Part shown: in pieces, positions 59,504-64,000 of the stretch
Layout of the letters: each line of letters begins with the position of its first letter
How positions within the stretch are numbered: position 1 is the stretch's first letter
DNA from: Alcaligenaceae bacterium
GTDB taxonomy: Bacteria > Pseudomonadota > Gammaproteobacteria > Burkholderiales > Burkholderiaceae_B
Direction: 5' to 3'
DNA: 64,000 bases
NCBI GenBank assembly: GCA_013416435.1
Contig: JACCEN010000009.1
Location: 160,748 to 224,747, forward strand
The notes under the pieces: generated by a model
Told to the model about the DNA's origin: nothing
What the model saw: only the letters and a program-made list of their open reading frames with translations
The model's database searches: none
Position numbers and translations under genes: made by a program

Positions 59504-60469
59504 TTGAACCTTTCCGAGTTACTCGCCCCTATTGCAGACGACATGAAGGCCGTCGATGCGGTCATTCGCGCTCGATTGAATTCAGAAGTGGTGCTCATCC
59601 GCACGATAGGCGATTACATCGTCGGAGCCGGCGGCAAGCGCATGCGCCCGGCCATGCTGCTCATGGTGGCCAACGCGCTCGGCTATCAGGGTCGAAATCA
59701 CCACTTGCTGGCGGCCGTGGTGGAATTCATTCACACCGCCACCCTGCTGCACGACGACGTGGTCGACGAATCCGACTTGCGGCGCGGGCGCAGCACGGCC
59801 AACGCCGTGTTCGGCAATGCGGCCAGCGTGCTGGTGGGCGATTACCTGTACTCGCGTTCCTTCGAAATGATGGTGGAATCGGACTCCATGCCCGCCATGA
59901 CGGTCCTGTCAGGCGCCACCACCGTCATCGCCGAAGGCGAGGTCCTGCAGTTGCTTAACGTGCATGATCCCGACGTCTCGCTGGAGCGCTATCTACAAGT
60001 GGTCCGATACAAAACCGCCAAGCTGTTCGAGGCGGCAACCCAGGTGGGGGCCATTGTCGCAGGCGCCACGGCGGATCAGGAGTCGGCCGCGGCTGCATAT
60101 GGGCGCCATATCGGCACGGCCTTCCAGCTGATCGACGATGTCCTGGACTACAGCGGCGACGCCGAGGCCCTGGGCAAGAACGTGGGCGACGACCTGCGCG
60201 AAGGCAAGCCCACCATGCCGTTGATCCGGGTCATGGAAGTCGGCACCCCCGATCAGAAGCAATTGATCCAGAACGCCATACGCACAGGCGAGGCCGATTT
60301 CGCCGCGGTCGCGCAGGCCATACGGGACACCAAGGCCCTGGAATACACCCGGGAAGCCGCAGTGGCCGAGGCGCAACTCGCCCGCGAGGCCCTTTCCGGC
60401 TTTCCCATTTCCGTTCATCAAAAATCTTTGTTAGAATTTTGTTCTTTCGCGGTAAACCGCGATCATTGA
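59504..60469 (+). CDS. ispB: Octaprenyl diphosphate synthase (trans-polyprenyl transferase)
   Basis: 321 residues. First Asp-rich motif LLHDDVVDESDLRRGRST, second FQLIDDVLDYSG, with GGKRMRPAM upstream and DDLREGKPTMPLI near the end. It makes the long isoprenoid tail of ubiquinone, linking it to the ubi genes at 20550-25096. Start is TTG at 59504; no ATG precedes the conserved N-terminus (NLSELLAPIADDM). A small GC hairpin sits at the end of the gene before the tRNA. Confidence 0.95.
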   Translation: MNLSELLAPIADDMKAVDAVIRARLNSEVVLIRTIGDYIVGAGGKRMRPAMLLMVANALGYQGRNHHLLAAVVEFIHTATLLHDDVVDESDLRRGRSTANAVFGNAASVLVGDYLYSRSFEMMVESDSMPAMTVLSGATTVIAEGEVLQLLNVHDPDVSLERYLQVVRYKTAKLFEAATQVGAIVAGATADQESAAAAYGRHIGTAFQLIDDVLDYSGDAEALGKNVGDDLREGKPTMPLIRVMEVGTPDQKQLIQNAIRTGEADFAAVAQAIRDTKALEYTREAAVAEAQLAREALSGFPISVHQKSLLEFCSFAVNRDH

Positions 60470-60525
60470 TTCCCGAGTTGCCGGTTGTTTTTTAAAGACG
60501 GCGGCAACAACAACACGCCAAAAAT

Positions 60526-60603
<78 letters not shown>

Positions 60604-60608
60604 ATTCT

Positions 60609-60635
60609 GGGGTCAGACCCGTTGGGTCTGACCCC
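60609..60635. repeat. Palindromic repeat just after tRNA-Pro
   Basis: A 27 bp copy (GGGGTCAGACCC, GTT centre, GGGTCTGACCCC) begins 7 bases after the tRNA end and may serve as its terminator hairpin. Confidence 0.93.
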
Positions 60636-60723
60636 AAGTGGTTGCTCGGATCTTTAGACAAGCGCCACATGCACACAATCGGCTCCAGCCATGAGCTCAG
60701 CGTAGCGGCCAAGGCAGTTATAA

Positions 60724-60763
60724 AACGGGGTCAGCAGGCCCTTTTGGGCCTGCTGACCCCGTT
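60724..60763. repeat. Perfect 18 bp hairpin with TTTT loop
   Basis: AACGGGGTCAGCAGGCCC (60724-60741) pairs perfectly with 60746-60763 around a TTTT loop. It starts with the same GGGGTCAG as the widespread repeat but continues differently, so it is a distinct variant. It lies downstream of the Bug-receptor gene on the minus strand, though well separated from its stop. Confidence 0.9.
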
Positions 60764-60764
60764 G

Positions 60765-60925
60765 GAGCCTAGTTCCATGTCATGCATACGGGTTATTAAA
60801 GGCCTCGCCAGAAGGCTCGGTAAGGGCAGGAACCCCAGTAATGCTTATCGGAAGAGTCCAAACACCTTATTGGCTCTCTACGCTGCATCTTCAATGGTAC
60901 CGGAAGCGCTTAAATTCGCTATATG
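60765..60925. other. Gene-poor stretch at the edge of the accessory region
   Basis: Lower in G/C than the chromosome to the left. One short open frame crosses it but has no recognizable domain, no ribosome site and overlaps the Bug gene. No att-like repeat of the tRNA end was seen. Confidence 0.4.
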
Positions 60926-61903
60926 TCAATCTAACCGGATATTTTGCTGTCGAATTACTTTGCCCCAACGTTTCGATTGCGTCTCTATGATTTCCTTATG
61001 TTGTGCCGCCGAACTGAGCATGGGTTCATTCCCCCCGGTTCGATACATTTCCAGCATTTCTGGGACATTGATTGCGCGTTTAAGAGCCGCATTGACCTGA
61101 TCAGCGATATCTGGCGGCATATTCCCTGGACCAAAGAACTGCATGCCTCCCGGCATATCGACGCCAGGAACGCCTTCTTCCGTTAAGGTGGGCACATGCG
61201 GAGCGGCCTTGCTTCTGCGTTCGTCGGCAATGGCCAGCAAATGCACCTTGCCCGCTTTAGCATTCTCAATGGCGGTGGCCGGCCCATCAAACAACAGGTG
61301 CACGTGGCCACCTAGTAGCGCAGTCATAGCTTCACTGGTGCCCTTGAAGGGGATGTGGACGATGTCGACGGCGCCATTGCTCTTTAATAGTTCGCCGTTC
61401 AGATGAGAAATACCCCCCGCCGAAGTCGATGCGAAGTTGACGGTATTAGGGTTCTCCTTTGCGTACCTCATCATTTCCGAGAACGTCTTGAACGGCGCGT
61501 TTTGGGACGCCACTAGGATCATCGGTGACGTTGCTGCAAACATGATAGGAGTGAGATCCTTCTCTACACTATAAGGCAGCTTGGAAAATAAGTGAGGATT
61601 CTGCATTGCTGTTGCGGCAATGGTGTACAGAAGCGTATGGCCGTCGGGTTGAGCCTTCACTACCTCCATCGCCCCAATGATCGTCGATGCGCCCGGCTTG
61701 TTCTCTACGACAACCGGGATATCAAGTATTCCGGTCAACCGTTGTGCTAAAAATCGAGCCTGTGTGTCTGTTTGGCCTCCGGGGGTGAACGGCACAATGA
61801 TGCGCATAGTCTTACCCGGGATGGGGAAGTTCTGGGATTGCACGGTACCACCCATGAGTGATAAGGCCAATCCCATAACAGCCGCAAACGTTTTAATCCA
61901 CAT
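60926..61903 (-). CDS. Bug-family tripartite tricarboxylate transporter substrate-binding protein
   Basis: 325 residues. Signal peptide ~1-23 (FAAVMGLALSLMGGTVQSQ). Mature part has the Bug/TctC marks: MRIIVPFTPGGQTDTQARFLAQRLT, VVVENKPGASTIIGAMEVVKAQPDGHTLL, VNFASTSAGGISHLNGELL, IPFKGTSEAMTALLGGHVHLLFDG and AGKVHLLAIADERRS. It binds a carboxylate-type solute in the periplasm. tctA/tctB membrane genes are not visible, as is common for Bug proteins. Start ATG 61903 follows GGAG; the longer ORF (to 62005) overlaps the next gene. Codon use is less G/C-rich than the left part of the window. Confidence 0.92.
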   Translation of the reverse strand: MWIKTFAAVMGLALSLMGGTVQSQNFPIPGKTMRIIVPFTPGGQTDTQARFLAQRLTGILDIPVVVENKPGASTIIGAMEVVKAQPDGHTLLYTIAATAMQNPHLFSKLPYSVEKDLTPIMFAATSPMILVASQNAPFKTFSEMMRYAKENPNTVNFASTSAGGISHLNGELLKSNGAVDIVHIPFKGTSEAMTALLGGHVHLLFDGPATAIENAKAGKVHLLAIADERRSKAAPHVPTLTEEGVPGVDMPGGMQFFGPGNMPPDIADQVNAALKRAINVPEMLEMYRTGGNEPMLSSAAQHKEIIETQSKRWGKVIRQQNIRLD

Positions 61904-61928
61904 AATTTGTCTCCATATAGTGAAATGC

Positions 61929-62390
61929 TTAGGGTAATTTTTCAAAGCGCAGCAAACCGCTTCCTTCAAAACGCCTTGCGCGGCCCCACCTCGCGAATTG
62001 GTCAAGCCCCGAAATGACCGAGCCGATCACAGTCAGCGTATTGGGACCCGAGGGCAGGCGAGCCTCCGCGGTCCCGTAGGTGACGGTGATTTCTTCATAT
62101 TTGGGGTCATAGGCGAGGTCGCCGGGGCGTACGAGCCGAGTAAGATTCTCTTCTCGGGTAACGCCCAGTGGCACGGGCTGTGCACCCATTACCATGTCCC
62201 CGCTCCACGCCACATGTACGACTGGAAGCGTCAGCGGCAGTTTTTCCATGAAGGCCGACGCGGTCTCAGGCGCACCCTCTGTATATAAATCGATGAGCGC
62301 TTCAGACTCGCCCCATATCATCCTCAATTGAACAGATCCCGCTCTGAAGTTGCCCCAAGTTTTTTCCCAGTACCAGTTATCTGATTTCAT
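61929..62390 (-). CDS. DUF3830 family protein (cyclophilin-like fold)
   Basis: 153 residues: IWGESEALIDLYTEGAPETASAFMEKLPLTLPVVHVAWSGDMVMG, then VRPGDLAYDPKYEEITVTYGTAEARLPSGPNTLTVIGSVISGLDQFAR. This resembles the DUF3830 family, which has a cyclophilin-like barrel and often accompanies carboxylate uptake or catabolic genes. No enzyme activity can be assigned. ATG 62390 follows GAGGTGG; a GTG two codons upstream is possible. It is 25 bases before the Bug gene. Confidence 0.75.
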   Translation of the reverse strand: MKSDNWYWEKTWGNFRAGSVQLRMIWGESEALIDLYTEGAPETASAFMEKLPLTLPVVHVAWSGDMVMGAQPVPLGVTREENLTRLVRPGDLAYDPKYEEITVTYGTAEARLPSGPNTLTVIGSVISGLDQFARWGRARRFEGSGLLRFEKLP

Positions 62391-62397
62391 GGCCACC

Positions 62398-62703
62398 TCA
62401 TGCGACCTGGCGAATCTGCTTGAACAGGCGGGTCTGGAACTTCACTTTGTCCGCGTAAGGCCCCCAGCCGCGGCGCTGGGAAAACTCCAGGCTTTCGATG
62501 GTTTCAGGTCCCTCCAAGGCATAAATCGCGACATAGTGCCGTGAACCGCCAACATCTGTGGCGACATACCTCTGCGCGGACCGGATACCGGGGCATGAAG
62601 CAATTTCTGGTAAATGAACGGTGTCGTACCAATGGTTCCAGTCATCCTCAACGGACGACTCGATTTCCGACGACACAATCAGCAGATCTACGGATAGCGC
62701 CAT
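62398..62703 (-). CDS. EthD-like / dimeric alpha-beta barrel small protein
   Basis: 101 residues: LLIVSSEIESSVEDDWNHWYDTVHLPEIASCPGIRSAQRY, then HYVAIYALEGPETIESLEF. The W..WYD.VHLPE pattern is typical of EthD/DUF4286-like ferredoxin-fold barrel proteins, some of which assist degradation of organic compounds. AAGGAGA lies 9 bases upstream of ATG 62703. It ends 7 bases before DUF3830. Confidence 0.75.
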   Translation of the reverse strand: MALSVDLLIVSSEIESSVEDDWNHWYDTVHLPEIASCPGIRSAQRYVATDVGGSRHYVAIYALEGPETIESLEFSQRRGWGPYADKVKFQTRLFKQIRQVA

Positions 62704-62764
62704 TTGCTGTCTCCTTGTAACGGCAAGCATAAAAATAGGAAGTTGAACGGGCCTCCGAGGCCCG

Positions 62765-63694
62765 TTATGGGGTGGGAACTACGATGCGCCGCAGTGTTTG
62801 CACCTCACGCAATTGCGTCTCGAACAAGTCAATGAATGCCCTCGCGGCCAAATCAAGAGGGCTGCCCAAGTTGTGCAGCAGGTAAAGGTCGAATTGAAGG
62901 GTGGGCTTTTGGATCGGGTAGATAAAGGTATGCGGGCACTCGATACGCTCTGACACGGAATTCATAAGACATATCGCACCCCAATCAGAATCTCGAATCA
63001 CTTCAAGCGTCGCTCCTGTGCCATCGACCTTCATTAATCCCCTGGGCTTCAGCCTTCCGCTAGCAAGATGGGCTTTCATTGTGGCGCCCAACAAGTGCCG
63101 TTCCGAGGGAATGATGAGTTTTAAATCCATCATTTCGAATAGATTGCAAGGCGTAAATGACGGTCCATTGATAGGGCGTCCCGACACCAAAACGTAGTCA
63201 TCGGTAAATCCTAGTCTGCACGATAGACTGCTTTCCTCTAGCGGTAGCGCACCCAGACCAACATCCAATGAACCATCCTGCACCCGCTCGGTAACGTCGC
63301 GTGCGTACCCTTCCATCATCATCAAATCAATCTTTGGATACCGCTGATAAAACTGTTCTATAACAGCGCCCAGAACATTGCGGCACATGGCGGAAGTAAG
63401 GCCGATTCTCAGTGTCCCAGCGATAGAATCTCCTTGAGTGAGATCCCGGATCTCTTGCCGTGCTAAGGCGAGGTCTCGTGCGATCGGTACACATAATTCG
63501 TAAAGACGCCGTCCAGCTATGGTAGGAATCAGGCCTTTTGATGTGCGCTCGAACATCAAGGCGTCAAACTCATCCTCTAGCGTTCTTATTTGCATGCTGA
63601 GCGTGGACTGAACGACATGCATTCGCTCAGCGGCCTTGGTGAAGCTACCTTCCTCGTACACGCTGATAAAGTAGTTAATGACTCGAACGTCCAA
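62765..63694 (-). CDS. LysR-family transcriptional regulator
   Basis: 309 residues. N-terminal winged HTH (VINYFISVYEEGSFTKAAERMHVVQSTLSMQIRTLEDEFDALMFERTSKG) and a substrate-binding-like effector domain (GTLRIGLTSAMCRNVLGAVIEQFYQRYPKIDLMMMEG; YVLVSGRPI). The start is taken as TTG 63694, since GGAGGG lies 7 bases upstream and LysR proteins begin here; ATG 63724 is in frame without a ribosome site. It lies upstream of, and on the same strand as, the small catabolic-type genes and probably controls them. Confidence 0.9.
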   Translation of the reverse strand: MDVRVINYFISVYEEGSFTKAAERMHVVQSTLSMQIRTLEDEFDALMFERTSKGLIPTIAGRRLYELCVPIARDLALARQEIRDLTQGDSIAGTLRIGLTSAMCRNVLGAVIEQFYQRYPKIDLMMMEGYARDVTERVQDGSLDVGLGALPLEESSLSCRLGFTDDYVLVSGRPINGPSFTPCNLFEMMDLKLIIPSERHLLGATMKAHLASGRLKPRGLMKVDGTGATLEVIRDSDWGAICLMNSVSERIECPHTFIYPIQKPTLQFDLYLLHNLGSPLDLAARAFIDLFETQLREVQTLRRIVVPTP

Positions 63695-63803
63695 TTCGAT
63701 TCCCTCCAGAATGCCTATGCGCATAGCATGATCGCCCGTCCATCTGCTTCATATGTAAGCGTTCTGCGAACTCCATCTTGAATCGCGCCCGACCCTGTTA
63801 GAG

Positions 63804-63839
63804 CATACGTGTCCATCATTTTTATCGTGGACACGTATG
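63804..63839 (+). repeat. 12 bp inverted repeat overlapping the TnpA start codon
   Basis: CATACGTGTCCA (63804-63815) and TGGACACGTATG (63828-63839) pair perfectly around a 12-base A/T-rich loop; the right arm ends in the ATG of the TnpA-like gene. It could occlude translation of the transposition protein or be an IS-end sequence. Confidence 0.75.
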
Positions 63840-64000
63840 CACCAAACATCCCAAGGGCGTCGCCACCGACGTCAACATTCCCCGCAATACAAGGCCGAAC
63901 TGGTTCAACTTTGCTTGGCAAGTGGGGCGTCCCTGGCCTCCATCGCAATCGATCATGGTTTAAATCCGAACTTATTACGCCGCTGGGTTCAGGAGCACGA
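63837..64000 (+). CDS. IS66-family TnpA-like protein, N-terminal part (cut by window edge)
   Basis: The first 54 codons are visible. After a basic start (RRHRRQHSPQYKAELV) comes an HTH-like LCLASGASLASIAIDHGLNPNLLRRWVQEH. The phrase 'HGLN-NLLRRW--EH' is characteristic of IS66-type TnpA (IS3-orfA-like HTH) proteins. The element continues beyond the right edge; tnpB/tnpC and the right IR are not visible. Confidence 0.85.
   Translation, partial: MHQTSQGRRHRRQHSPQYKAELVQLCLASGASLASIAIDHGLNPNLLRRWVQEH

Noticed and set aside
60642..61100. Plus-strand open frame of about 150 codons after tRNA-Pro
   Set aside because: No domain, no ribosome site, passes through the 18 bp hairpin and overlaps the Bug-receptor gene on the other strand.
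63715..63948. Minus-strand open frame of 77 codons near the right edge
   Set aside because: It overlaps the IS66-like TnpA start on the opposite strand and has no recognizable domain or ribosome site.

Overview
This window looks like the chromosome of a G/C-rich betaproteobacterium, most likely Burkholderiales in or near Alcaligenaceae (Bordetella/Achromobacter/Pusillimonas-like). The grounds are the housekeeping proteins (PhoBR, UbiE/J/B, MetH, ScpA with DUF3460, PanC, CoaE, ZapD, MdtABC, IspB) and the presence of a Bug-type solute receptor. The genus cannot be fixed by reading alone.

Layout. (1) 1-16048, plus strand, is the right-hand part of a lipopeptide biosynthesis operon cut by the left edge: the end of a type II thioesterase, an ABC exporter fused to a cyclic-nucleotide-binding domain, a fatty-acyl-AMP ligase with its own carrier domain, a 3015-residue KS-AT-ACP-aminotransferase-C-A-PCP-E megasynthase, a GT9-like glycosyltransferase and a STAS protein. 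Most junctions are ATGA overlaps. The domain order resembles mycosubtilin/iturin and puwainaphycin starter modules, so the predicted intermediate is a 3-amino-fatty acid joined to a D-configured residue, probably aspartate. No releasing domain is present, so partner genes should lie left of base 1. (2) 16063-20498, minus strand: pxpBC with a VOC protein, then phoBR behind a candidate Pho box. (3) 20550-26594, plus strand: ubiE, a Tim44-like protein, ubiJ, ubiB, a diiron ferritin-like protein and hldE. (4) 26685-33496, minus strand: tolC, pcm, thiD, thiG, and btuF and btuB behind a cobalamin riboswitch. (5) 33610-40662, plus strand: cobT-cobS-cobC, a noncoding compound palindromic element, and B12-dependent metH. 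(6) 40679-60602: an XRE regulator, an MFS exporter, scpA, panC, an orphan LuxR domain, an NlpE-like lipoprotein, a prepilin peptidase, coaE, zapD, an mdtABC-nodT efflux operon, a Nudix-ThiE fusion, a DUF815 ATPase, ispB and tRNA-Pro(CGG). (7) 60603-64000: immediately after the tRNA the sequence becomes less G/C-rich and carries Bug, DUF3830, a small barrel protein, a LysR regulator and the start of an IS66-type TnpA, as expected for an island at a tRNA gene.

A 27-30 bp palindromic repeat (GGGGTCAGACCCC, a short spacer, GGGGTCTGACCCC) recurs at many places, mostly at gene ends. Unusually, five copies lie in frame inside the megasynthase, bracketing its internal ACP, and other copies supply the C-terminal codons of hldE and nodT. 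A roughly 700 bp element built of nested palindromes, with terminal inverted repeats that include halves of this repeat, sits between cobC and metH.
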